A DNA stretch of 26,122 nucleotides, taken from the IMG/VR virus record IMGVR_UViG_3300027708_000267, positions 1 to 26,122 of that record. The stretch is one strand, 5' to 3'. Under the pieces are notes generated by a model, which saw only the letters and a program-made list of their open reading frames with translations, was not told the origin of the DNA and did not search any database. The DNA comes from a virus. Both the position numbers and the translations under genes were made by a program. Position 1 is the stretch's first letter. Each line of letters opens with the position of its first letter. Shown here one piece after another: positions 7,950-15,108 of this stretch.

Positions 7950-8438
7950 TTATTTGCCGGGCTTGTTTGCAAGTATCTGTTTTAGCAGATCGTTACGATC
8001 CAGTACCACACCGTGGCCTTCTACTGCCTGTTCTTCAGGAGTTCCAGCGTCTTTTTTGATTTGATGATCCAGTTTGGCCTTGGCCAACTGTAGCTGTACC
8101 ATTTTGAGCTTCTTATCCAGCTTGGCTGTTTTGGCTGTGATGGCATGTCCCAGCATTACACCGGCTGTTTGTAGTATAACTCCGCTAAAACGTGGTTCTA
8201 CATTCATGCCCAAATCTATTAGATCTTCGGCTTTGCTTTGTGCCAGGCGAGCCAGTTCATCCAATTCGCTATCGCCGGTATCTAGGTCGTGTACTGTGGG
8301 CAGGGCCGCATCTATTCGATCTATAGCATGATCAACGTCGGCAATAATCTCTCGGTGTTCAGCAATAGTTTGCTCAGTTTCTTCTGCGGTCGCGTCCACT
8401 GTAGGTAAGTTAAATAACTCTTCTAATTTTTTGGTCAT
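7950..8438 (-). CDS. 16: Probable terminase small subunit (T4 gp16 type)
   Basis: A 162-residue, largely helical protein, close to the length of T4 gp16 (about 164). The N-terminus MTKKLEELFNLP is followed by a Glu/Ala-rich helix, a DELARLAQSKAEDLIDLG helix (about 59-76), a central helical hairpin around GVILQTAGVMLGHAITAKTA (about 86-105) and a Lys-rich coiled helix. The C-terminal tail carries VVLDRNDLLKQIL, like the terminal segment of other T4-type small subunits. TerS recognises DNA and regulates the TerL motor as an oligomeric ring. The call rests on architecture, size and its place just after gp4, not on a diagnostic motif. AATAAATA (8443-8450) overlaps the gp4 stop codon and leaves only 4 nt before the ATG. 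Confidence 0.65.
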   Translation of the reverse strand: MTKKLEELFNLPTVDATAEETEQTIAEHREIIADVDHAIDRIDAALPTVHDLDTGDSELDELARLAQSKAEDLIDLGMNVEPRFSGVILQTAGVMLGHAITAKTAKLDKKLKMVQLQLAKAKLDHQIKKDAGTPEEQAVEGHGVVLDRNDLLKQILANKPGK

Positions 8439-8442
8439 ACAA

Positions 8443-8450
8443 TATTTATT
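8443..8450 (-). promoter_or_regulatory. T4-type late promoter element before TerS
   Basis: AATAAATA on the minus strand, 4 nt before the ATG at 8438. It contains the gp4 stop codon (8446-8448). Confidence 0.55.
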
Positions 8451-8880
8451 TGCCGCGACCCTGGGCGAAAATCATATCTTCCGTAACTACTCGAAAGGTC
8501 AATCCGTGGGCTCGGCACCAGGCACGGGCGGCTTCCCATTTGGCCATATTGAGTATGGCGCTGGCTTGATCACGAATGTTCTTGGCACCCTCCAAAGTGG
8601 TTTCCTTTTTGGGTTTAATTTCAATTACTTCAGCATGTTGACGACCGCTGGCATCACCGTAGGTAATTAAAAAATCTGGAACATAAATTGTATTTTTACC
8701 AGTCAATGGGTTTTTGTAGTTGATACGAACTGCTTCACTTGCCCAATTTATAATATTGGGGTTGTTGTCACAAAATTGCATAAACACAAATTCCCAACTG
8801 CTACGATAAGTTGGAGTTTTGTTGCCCACATACTTGGCCGGGTTTTGCAGTTGAAATTTGCCTTGAGCGTATTTGGACAT
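8446..8880 (-). CDS. 4: Head completion nuclease-like protein (T4 gp4 family)
   Basis: A 144-residue protein similar in length and layout to T4 gp4 (also called gp50/gp4). The signature is clear: GKFQLQNPAKYVGN, YRSSWEFVFMQFCDNNPNI, then WASEAVRINY, a YVPDFLITY strand with the first acidic residue, and VIEIKPKKE giving the E-x-K of a PD-(D/E)XK nuclease fold. The C-terminal helices include KWEAARAWCRAHG. In T4 this protein is needed to finish packaged heads before the tail is attached, and the fold suggests DNA-end trimming. It starts on the previous gene's stop codon (TAATG at 8878-8882) and ends where TerS's promoter word begins. Confidence 0.88.
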   Translation of the reverse strand: MSKYAQGKFQLQNPAKYVGNKTPTYRSSWEFVFMQFCDNNPNIINWASEAVRINYKNPLTGKNTIYVPDFLITYGDASGRQHAEVIEIKPKKETTLEGAKNIRDQASAILNMAKWEAARAWCRAHGLTFRVVTEDMIFAQGRGK

Positions 8881-9278
8881 TATAAAATAATACTTCTAGT
8901 TATGTATGTGCTGGTTGCTTTGGTGCCGTTGTTGATACCAAGACTACTAGTAGGTGCTCGACTGATGTTCAAAAATGCCGCAAGATATGAGTTTAACTCA
9001 CCCTTAGGTAAATTTTGAAATTCACTTAGTACTGACATTGGATCAATATTTTGTGCCATTGCGGTATATAATACCGCCGATGCCATATTTTTTCCAGCAA
9101 TGGCATTTTGAGTATATTTTTCAAAGAATGCAACAATAGCATCATTGGTACTCGAACTTACATTGAATGGCGTGGCATAAAAATTATTAAAATATTTTGG
9201 TGCGTTATTTTTTGCGGTGCCAGGATTAAGATCCGGTGCAGTAATGTTAGTTGCTGTTGTTGACTGGGTATTATTCAT
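8880..9278 (-). CDS. Small conserved phage protein, possibly virion-associated
   Basis: A 132-residue protein. The N-terminal 40 residues are Asn/Thr-rich; the core at about 45-110 contains NDAIVAFFEKYTQN, ASAVLYTAMAQNIDPMSVL and LPKGELNSYLAAFLN, a likely helical bundle; the C-terminus ends YITRSIIL. From memory, proteins with the ASTVLYTA and LPKGEL-type segments occur in aquatic T4-like phages next to tail or neck genes, without a proven role. I chose the ATG at 9278, which overlaps the stop of the tube-like gene by 8 nt, rather than the ATG at 9323, which would overlap it by 53 nt and add an unrelated-looking MLLLACLMQ peptide. It is followed by gp4 with a TAATG overlap. Confidence 0.75.
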   Translation of the reverse strand: MNNTQSTTATNITAPDLNPGTAKNNAPKYFNNFYATPFNVSSSTNDAIVAFFEKYTQNAIAGKNMASAVLYTAMAQNIDPMSVLSEFQNLPKGELNSYLAAFLNISRAPTSSLGINNGTKATSTYITRSIIL

Positions 9279-10701
9279 AATATCTGTCACTGAATGTTGC
9301 ATAAGACATGCCAGAAGGAGCATTTAATGTGTAATCTGTAAACATTGTGGCTTCACGACCAATGTTGGTTAGTCCTGAATTTATACTACCTAATGTGGTT
9401 GACGAATCGCCCCATGCTTTTGATATAGAAGTTACACCACCGGCTACGCCTTTTTCAATACCGCCTGATAATACTCCCACTCCCTCGGCAATTTTTGTAT
9501 TTAGATAATTCATACCAATACCAAGTACCAACGATGTGGCCATGTTTTCAATGGTCTTTAAGGCCTGGTTTGGATTGGCAATAACACTGGCAGCCATGCC
9601 CACAATGCTTGACCCGTTGGGACCTAGACCTTTTGCTATTGCGCCGGTTACTCCATTGGCCAATGTACTGGTAGCACTTCCTGCTAAACCAATACCAGCC
9701 GATTGTAATTGTTGTCCCAGGACTGCACTGCCAGTGACACCCTGTGTCAAACTGCCCAGATTTGGAATACTGTATCCACCGCCATTGCCGCCGCCGGCCA
9801 TTCCTTTGGTCACTTGATTAAACAACGGCTCTACTGGTTTGGACGGGTTTCCGCTTGCGGCCTGTAGTGCAACGTCACTGCGAATAAAGGGCATAATAGC
9901 TGTTTGATTGTTGGCCAGATCTGTTATCTGATTTGAGTTGGAACTGGACTGTGGAGCATTTTGTGTTGTGCCCGGATAGCTGGGATATGGGCTGGGCACA
10001 GTATCGTAGTGCAGATCCATAAATCCACCCACTGTGTTATTTGTGACTTTGCCTTCAAGATATTTTACAGTTTCATATTGAATAGTCATATCAGAATGTA
10101 AAAATTCGGTACTTGATACGTCATGATCACCGTGCTTGAAACTTGTAATGATCGGATTAACTAATTGATACTCGCTGAAGTTGCCCTGATATAAACTATA
10201 AATTCTTATTGCTTGTATATATTGGTATGGTTGTGTGCCGTTGGCATTATTATAGCCTACTGCTGGGCGTGGGCTGTAACCCCAATCAAAACTTGGGCGA
10301 CTTTGGTATTTGTGCTGTGCCGAATATGTAGCGTCGGCATAGTCTGGGTCGCGATAAAAGTAACTGTAGTAATCATACCAGAATTGTTTTACATTGTCTG
10401 CTTGGTCATCTCGAAACTGTATTGTTACTGGATCGTAGTTGATTTTATTTTGTACAATGTTCTTGCGGTTGTAAGCATTGTGTACTTTGGTATCGATAGT
10501 AAATTTTGGAAGGCTAACACTTCTAACAATCATGCCTAGCTCTTGTGCGGCTTGATTACTAATTTCTGTAATTAAAGGATTAAAGTCAAACTCAACATAA
10601 AATAAGAAACCATACTTGGGGCTCAGACGAAAATTGCTGTCAACAAAGATCCGTTTGCCGTGTCGGTAATCTCTCAGAATAGTTTCTTGCTGTTGTATCA
10701 T
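9271..10701 (-). CDS. Tail-tube-like baseplate protein (T4 gp48/gp54 type)
   Basis: A 476-residue protein. The first ~220 residues look like the tail-tube fold: KYGFLFYVEFDFNP, a LGMIVRSVSLPKFTID strand (reminiscent of gp19's VVDIKRPNVNFTPI), NRKNIVQNKINYDPVTIQFRDD, then late strands FKHGDHDVSSTEFLHSDMT and IQYETVKYLEG. The C-terminal half is Gly/Ala/Ser-rich with small hydrophobic segments. In T4, gp54 starts the tube and gp48 caps the baseplate hub; both share the gp19 fold. Assignment to one of them is not possible from sequence alone, and a second, specialised tube protein is an alternative. CATAAATA (10707-10714) is 5 nt before the ATG with no Shine-Dalgarno, just downstream of the terminator after gp19, so it should head a new transcription unit. 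Confidence 0.65.
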   Translation of the reverse strand: MIQQQETILRDYRHGKRIFVDSNFRLSPKYGFLFYVEFDFNPLITEISNQAAQELGMIVRSVSLPKFTIDTKVHNAYNRKNIVQNKINYDPVTIQFRDDQADNVKQFWYDYYSYFYRDPDYADATYSAQHKYQSRPSFDWGYSPRPAVGYNNANGTQPYQYIQAIRIYSLYQGNFSEYQLVNPIITSFKHGDHDVSSTEFLHSDMTIQYETVKYLEGKVTNNTVGGFMDLHYDTVPSPYPSYPGTTQNAPQSSSNSNQITDLANNQTAIMPFIRSDVALQAASGNPSKPVEPLFNQVTKGMAGGGNGGGYSIPNLGSLTQGVTGSAVLGQQLQSAGIGLAGSATSTLANGVTGAIAKGLGPNGSSIVGMAASVIANPNQALKTIENMATSLVLGIGMNYLNTKIAEGVGVLSGGIEKGVAGGVTSISKAWGDSSTTLGSINSGLTNIGREATMFTDYTLNAPSGMSYATFSDRYYE

Positions 10702-10706
10702 ACTAG

Positions 10707-10714
10707 TATTTATG
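10707..10714 (-). promoter_or_regulatory. T4-type late promoter element before the tube-like gene
   Basis: CATAAATACT on the minus strand, with 5 nt between the 8-mer and the ATG at 10701, directly after the terminator of the tube gene. The extended ACT matches the T4 late consensus. Confidence 0.65.
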
Positions 10715-10722
10715 CCATAAAA

Positions 10723-10746
10723 AAACCCGGGTTTTAATCCGGGTTT
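10723..10746 (-). terminator. Rho-independent terminator after the tail tube gene
   Basis: Stem AAACCCGG/CCGGGTTT (8 bp) with an 8-nt loop at 10731-10738. On the minus strand the stem runs into a T tract (10719-10725). It sits between the tube stop codon at 10767 and the start of the tube-like gene at 10701, and probably limits read-through from the strongly expressed tube gene. Confidence 0.85.
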
Positions 10747-10766
10747 GATTTATTTAAAGCGACTGA

Positions 10767-11381
10767 TTAGTTTACGCTAGAACCAGGTGTCATGCTAACC
10801 ACGCTAGTACCAACACCACCACCAACTGTTTGGATAGCATTATCAAAGCGAATTGTTAGTGCAATTTGTACTGGGTCGTTGCTCTTGTAGTCCATTGAAC
10901 CCCAGTCAACTTGACTTAGGAAACAACCGTCTAGTTCCCATGCTTCAAGCACGTTAGGCATAACTGTACCATTGCCACCGTCCAACATTTCGTATGTCAA
11001 TTGAAACTTGTAGTTGATACCGGCTGCCGCACTAGCCTGTTCCATAAAGTCATACTGTTTCTGTACCTGCTGACCGACCAACTTGCTGACTGCGCCGGTG
11101 CTGTCGTCACGTAGGTTAAGTGTTGTTTCTTGCCACTCTGGTTTACCTTGTAAGTATACCTTGCTGTTGTAAACGTCAAGAGTGATTGGTGTAAAGTTTA
11201 CGTTTGGACGCTTGATGTCAACAACCTGCTTGGTCAATTCATTTGTTTGATTTGTAACGCCAAAGTTGATAAAGTTCGCACGGAAGCGATACATTAATTT
11301 TGGCATTAACAGACCTTGACTGTCTGCTGACTGGTTGTTCGCTAAAGGAACTGTAAACTTACTTAAACTTGCTACGGCCAT
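10767..11381 (-). CDS. 19: Tail tube protein (T4 gp19)
   Basis: The inner tube subunit of the contractile tail, through which DNA leaves. The 204-residue sequence has the usual gp19 pattern: an N-terminal LMYRFRANFINFG strand, VVDIKRPNVNFTPITLDVYN, TLNLRDDSTGAVSKLV, KFQLTYEML, LEAWELDGCFLSQVDWGSM and a final strand IALTIRFDNAI. It is somewhat longer than T4 gp19 (about 163), with an N-terminal lead and a Ser/Gly/Val tail. The GGAG Shine-Dalgarno is close to ideal and a GATAAATA late element lies 18 nt upstream of the ATG; the gene is followed by its own terminator. Position directly after the sheath gene matches T4 order 18-19. Confidence 0.92.
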   Translation of the reverse strand: MAVASLSKFTVPLANNQSADSQGLLMPKLMYRFRANFINFGVTNQTNELTKQVVDIKRPNVNFTPITLDVYNSKVYLQGKPEWQETTLNLRDDSTGAVSKLVGQQVQKQYDFMEQASAAAGINYKFQLTYEMLDGGNGTVMPNVLEAWELDGCFLSQVDWGSMDYKSNDPVQIALTIRFDNAIQTVGGGVGTSVVSMTPGSSVN

Positions 11382-11399
11382 AATATTCTCCTATACTCT

Positions 11400-11407
11400 T
11401 ATTTATC
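11400..11407 (-). promoter_or_regulatory. T4-type late promoter element before the tail tube gene
   Basis: GATAAATA on the minus strand, 18 nt upstream of the ATG at 11381, with AGGAG in the leader. It lies in the 33-nt gap after the sheath gene, so the tube can be transcribed separately from the sheath. Confidence 0.65.
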
Positions 11408-11414
11408 TATATTC

Positions 11415-14400
11415 TTATGTTGAACTTGCACCAAGCTGTTTAACTGTTCCAGGATTGTATAAAGCAATTGGAATGTAGATAAACTCAACATCACGCATTG
11501 GCTCAATTGCTACGTCAACATACAGTTGATTGTTGGCAATAGTGCTTGGTGTGTTGTTGCTTGTATCGCAAATTACCAAGAAGTCATATAGACCACGCTT
11601 GCTTAATAAATCGTTACATGCGCTTTCAATTTGAGTTGCAATACTCTTACGTGTAATTGTGTCGTTTGGTTCAAACAAGAAACCATTGCTGATTGTAGCG
11701 AAAATTGTACGCAAGTAGTTTTCCAAGCGAACCACATTTACGCGATTACGTGCTGTTTCAGCACCGCTACGTGTTTCCTGACCCCATACAACTAGACCTG
11801 TACCAGGCAATTGTGTGACTGGGTTAACATTGATACTGTACAATGCATCACGTAGACCTTGGTTAATACCGTTGTGTACAAATGCACCACTGTTCACATC
11901 AACATAGCCGATGTCACTTAGGTTGCTTACCAAGCCACGGTTAACACCGGCTGGAGCAAACCACTGATATGCAACTTGGTCGTTGTACAAGAATGTACGT
12001 AATACTGCGTGACTGGCTGGAACTGCCACTGTGTTGCCTGCCAAGTCGTTTGTTAAACCAGCTGGATAGTATACACCTAGGTATGGGCTTGCTGTTGCCA
12101 GTCCATTACCATTCTTGTTGCTTTCCCATGCTGTGATGTCAGTCACATTTGGTGCCAATGTCATTGGTGTATCACCAATGATAAAACCTGTGCTTGTACG
12201 GTTGTTGTTTAATGTTACCAAGTTGGGAATTAACTCTGGGTAGCCAGGGGCAACCAACAAGTTAAAGTTGTAGTTGGCATCAAGTACATCGGTGTTACTG
12301 TCAATCGCCGACTTCATTGCGGCAACAACAATGTTACGTTGTGCGGCAGAACCAGCGTACATAGTACCATCTTCTTTTAGACCACTTACGCTAACCCATG
12401 CATCTTTGACTGAGTATCCGTTTGTGCCAGAGAACTGAGCAAAGTAATTGCTTACAAATTTCTTAATGTTATAACCTGAACGACGTGTGTTGAACAAGAT
12501 TGTTCCACGTGGATATAAACGATAATCCGGGCAATCAACGTCAACGTGATTGCTTGTCAATAGTGTAACAGTTGATGGCAATGCGCCTGCGGCAACATCG
12601 GCAGTATTACCCACTGCGCTACCGGCTGCGCCATCCCAACGTGCATCAGCAAAAATAATACCGTTGTTGCTGATATGATCTGTATTGTCAATTGCTACCC
12701 ATGCAGTACCATTGTAACGTGATAGAGCTGGGAAGTTTACTAGATCTGATGTATTCAACCACAAGTCGCCAGCCACCAATGGCGTAGCATCGCTTTGGCT
12801 AGTTGGTTTTGTTCCAGATACAATGACCCCAAGTGGATCTGTATTTCCTAGATTGTAACCACGCACATCAGCAGAAACGTTCTTGTAACCTTTCCAACCA
12901 CCAGCGTCGCTGATCATTACATCGATGTCTGTTGGATTGCTGTAGTACCATAGTGTGCCATCTGCTGGGGCGGCATATGGCTCAGTAGAGCTAAATTTGA
13001 TGTCGTCGGTAATCCAGTACAAGTTGCTAACAGCAATGTTTCCGTTGGCTAGTACTACAAAGCCTGATCCGCTACCTGTAGCAAACCCGGCGTTGGCTAA
13101 GTTAGTGCCAGTTACTTGGGCTAGAATAATATGTCCACCTTTGGTATGAATAATGCTTACTGTGCCATCGGTATTAGTTTGTGCTGTAACGTAAGGAATG
13201 TTAGCCGCTAAAATTGCAGTAACGAATCCGCTTGCGCCAGCAGTTGGGCTAATAGTAACTGCTGAACTCATATTTGGAGTTCCTGGTGCAGTTGCTTGGA
13301 TAGTAAACGAACCTGTGCCCGGGAACGCAGTTGGTGTACCACCAGTGGCAACCGTTTGTGTTCCTACCTGTTGCTCGCTGAAACTTAGTCTATTAGCTGT
13401 AGAATCAGTAGCACCAAAGAAAGAAACCACTTGACCGTGTACAAGATTTGCACCGCCACCAATTGGATCTAGGCCATAAATTGCACTGGCTGGGTAATCA
13501 TACATTGGGGCCGGAATAGCTTGCCACGAATCCTTGGACATGCTGTATTTTTTAAGTGCTGGGCTAAAACCACTACCTGTTGCAGTTGTTTTCCACCAAA
13601 TTGTACCAGCTGGGTATGCACTCCAACCTGCACTTGGTTCTTGTGCAAATGTGCCGTAAGACATAATAGGTGCATGGTATGTAGATAAAGTAATACCGCA
13701 AGAAGCAAATACGCCAGATGCGTCATTGGATAATGTCATTGTGCCTGTATTACTACCAGCGGCGCTAGTAACAAACAATGCTAAACCTTGTCCAGCTACT
13801 GCCACGGCAGTAACACCAGTGACTGCGGCTGTATTAATAGCTGTTGCCAATGCACCAACAGTGGCATCAATTGCGCTAGTGTTGATAGTTACATTGTTGA
13901 TTTTAAATGAAGCACTTGTTGGTACTGTTGGGCTAGGAATATTTCCTTGTACCGCTACAGTACTGTTTTGCCATGCTGTAGAACCAACTTGTACCCAGCT
14001 GTTTGTTAGGCTTGCGCTGTTAACTGCTGTGGCTTTGTAGAACAAACGTATGTCTGTTACAGGAGTATTGTTTACATCAGTGAATACCAATGCATAACTA
14101 CCTTGTGCGCCAACTGCGGCAATTGGAGTTGGCACATTGCCAATAGATACCACTTGTGCTGTATCAGTAATTAATAAAGGACTGACGCTGGAGAATGTTG
14201 CAGGAGTAGTTCCGTTTGAACTGTAAATACCAAATTCTGTATTGGCCAAATCTAACCAATATGTGCCGTCTTTGACCATGCCAACCGGGCGATTGCTTGT
14301 ACCAACTAGTTCGTTTAGATTAACATCTGCGCGAATAGCAAATAACTGATTGCTCAAACCCAGTGCCGAGTATGCTGTTAACAAACCGTATTCGTTCAAC

Positions 14401-14657
14401 TCGCTACCATTCAATGGTGTGCCTGCGGCGCTGAGTTGGAATGTTGGTGTGCCCATTGCTGTAATCAAGTCACGTTGACTTGTGAACGCTTGTAGTTTGC
14501 CAGCATTGGCTTTGCTTGTGCCAGTTGCGGCGGCATTGTTATATGTTTTGTTTTGTGCAGTTGCCAAAACAACCAACGGAACAGAACCTACATTGCTTGC
14601 AACGTATTGACTCTGATCATTGATGCTGATCGATACTCCTGGGGATACTAGTGCCAT
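11415..14657 (-). CDS. 18: Tail sheath protein, enlarged (T4 gp18)
   Basis: The contractile sheath subunit. The N-terminus MALVSPGVSISINDQSQYV and a C-terminal half with YRLYPRGTILFNTRRSGYN, GLVVWGQETRSG and RVNVVRLENYLR, ending RDVEFIYIPIALYN, are typical of T4-like sheath proteins. At 1080 residues it is about 420 longer than T4 gp18 (about 659). The extra length is in the middle, roughly residues 190-690, made of beta-rich Gly/Thr/Ala segments and repeated Gly-x-x-Trp pieces such as AGTIWW (about 352), DGTLWYYS (about 566) and AGDLWLN (about 632). These probably form surface domains on the sheath. A strong AAGGAAG Shine-Dalgarno and an exact TATAAATA 31 nt upstream of the ATG fit high late expression. 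Confidence 0.93.
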   Translation of the reverse strand: MALVSPGVSISINDQSQYVASNVGSVPLVVLATAQNKTYNNAAATGTSKANAGKLQAFTSQRDLITAMGTPTFQLSAAGTPLNGSELNEYGLLTAYSALGLSNQLFAIRADVNLNELVGTSNRPVGMVKDGTYWLDLANTEFGIYSSNGTTPATFSSVSPLLITDTAQVVSIGNVPTPIAAVGAQGSYALVFTDVNNTPVTDIRLFYKATAVNSASLTNSWVQVGSTAWQNSTVAVQGNIPSPTVPTSASFKINNVTINTSAIDATVGALATAINTAAVTGVTAVAVAGQGLALFVTSAAGSNTGTMTLSNDASGVFASCGITLSTYHAPIMSYGTFAQEPSAGWSAYPAGTIWWKTTATGSGFSPALKKYSMSKDSWQAIPAPMYDYPASAIYGLDPIGGGANLVHGQVVSFFGATDSTANRLSFSEQQVGTQTVATGGTPTAFPGTGSFTIQATAPGTPNMSSAVTISPTAGASGFVTAILAANIPYVTAQTNTDGTVSIIHTKGGHIILAQVTGTNLANAGFATGSGSGFVVLANGNIAVSNLYWITDDIKFSSTEPYAAPADGTLWYYSNPTDIDVMISDAGGWKGYKNVSADVRGYNLGNTDPLGVIVSGTKPTSQSDATPLVAGDLWLNTSDLVNFPALSRYNGTAWVAIDNTDHISNNGIIFADARWDGAAGSAVGNTADVAAGALPSTVTLLTSNHVDVDCPDYRLYPRGTILFNTRRSGYNIKKFVSNYFAQFSGTNGYSVKDAWVSVSGLKEDGTMYAGSAAQRNIVVAAMKSAIDSNTDVLDANYNFNLLVAPGYPELIPNLVTLNNNRTSTGFIIGDTPMTLAPNVTDITAWESNKNGNGLATASPYLGVYYPAGLTNDLAGNTVAVPASHAVLRTFLYNDQVAYQWFAPAGVNRGLVSNLSDIGYVDVNSGAFVHNGINQGLRDALYSINVNPVTQLPGTGLVVWGQETRSGAETARNRVNVVRLENYLRTIFATISNGFLFEPNDTITRKSIATQIESACNDLLSKRGLYDFLVICDTSNNTPSTIANNQLYVDVAIEPMRDVEFIYIPIALYNPGTVKQLGASST

Positions 14658-14688
14658 GGTGATCTTCCTTTAAATTACATGTTACAGT

Positions 14689-14696
14689 TATTTATA
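14689..14696 (-). promoter_or_regulatory. T4-type late promoter element before the sheath gene
   Basis: An exact TATAAATA on the minus strand followed by ACTGTAAC, 31 nt upstream of the ATG at 14657. A long leader with AAGGAAG follows, the best ribosome site in the window. Confidence 0.75.
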
Positions 14697-14719
14697 ATAA
14701 AGTCACAAAATAATGGCAG

Positions 14720-14736
14720 TTGCAAAGCCTTTGCAA
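14720..14736. promoter_or_regulatory. Perfect 17-bp palindrome in the sheath/HNH-like divergent region
   Basis: TTGCAAAG, one C, then CTTTGCAA: an 8-1-8 perfect inverted repeat between two divergent late-type promoter elements (minus 14689-14696 and plus 14745-14752). The one-base centre makes an RNA hairpin unlikely, so a dimeric DNA-binding protein site is the simpler reading. No regulator gene is recognised in the window. Confidence 0.45.
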
Positions 14737-14744
14737 AGGTTTGG

Positions 14745-14752
14745 GGTAAATA
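14745..14752 (+). promoter_or_regulatory. Late-type promoter element before the HNH-like gene
   Basis: GGTAAATA followed by ACTGT and the ATG at 14758: the same 5-nt spacing as at three other starts. The bases after the element (ACTGT) match those after the sheath element. Confidence 0.45.
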
Positions 14753-14757
14753 ACTGT

Positions 14758-15108
14758 ATGCTAACACGTAATTTATGCCCTGTCTGCCACGTTACTCCAG
14801 TTGCTGTAAACTATATTCGCGACGGCGTACATCACTATCGCAATCTTTGTTCTAGTTGTAGCAAGAAGGGTAAAACTTTAAAGAAAGAACCAACTGCTTG
14901 GCAAAAGGCCGGCTATAAAAAAAAGCCCATATGTGAGAAGTGCAATTTTAAAGCCAAGTTACCAGAGCAACTAAATGTATTTTATGTTGACGGCAACTTA
15001 AAAAATAACAATCACTTTAATCTCAAGACAGTATGCCTAAACTGTCAGCCAGAGGTTTATAAATCCCGTTTGGCCTGGAAAGCGGCTCCAATAACACCAG
15101 ACTTTTAA
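14758..15108 (+). CDS. Small zinc-binding HNH-like protein
   Basis: A 116-residue protein with four CxxC pairs: CPVC (7-10), CSSC (31-34), CEKC (59-62) and CLNC (about 93-96). The C-terminal segment FYVDGNLKNNNHFNLKTVC has the layout of an HNH core (HxDGN..N...NL..C..C), but the first His is replaced by Tyr/Val, so it may be catalytically weak or only DNA-binding. Similar small proteins occur, from memory, in other aquatic phages. I chose the ATG at 14758 over an in-frame ATG at 14713: the longer form would run through a perfect palindrome and the promoter-like GGTAAATA, while MLTRNLCPVC begins right at the first zinc pair. The gene is convergent with the dNMP kinase and overlaps its 3' end by 86 nt, including the fourth CxxC. 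Confidence 0.75.
   Translation: MLTRNLCPVCHVTPVAVNYIRDGVHHYRNLCSSCSKKGKTLKKEPTAWQKAGYKKKPICEKCNFKAKLPEQLNVFYVDGNLKNNNHFNLKTVCLNCQPEVYKSRLAWKAAPITPDF

Noticed and set aside
9279-9323. Longer start for the 132-aa protein (ATG at 9323)
   Set aside because: It would overlap the upstream gene by 53 nt and add a hydrophobic peptide encoded in another gene's frame; ATG at 9278 gives a normal 8-nt overlap.
14713-14757. Longer N-terminus for the HNH-like protein (ATG at 14713)
   Set aside because: The extra 15 codons cover a perfect palindrome and a late-type promoter word, and the zinc protein begins naturally at MLTRNLCPVC. An ATG at 14758 has the 5-nt spacing seen at other starts.
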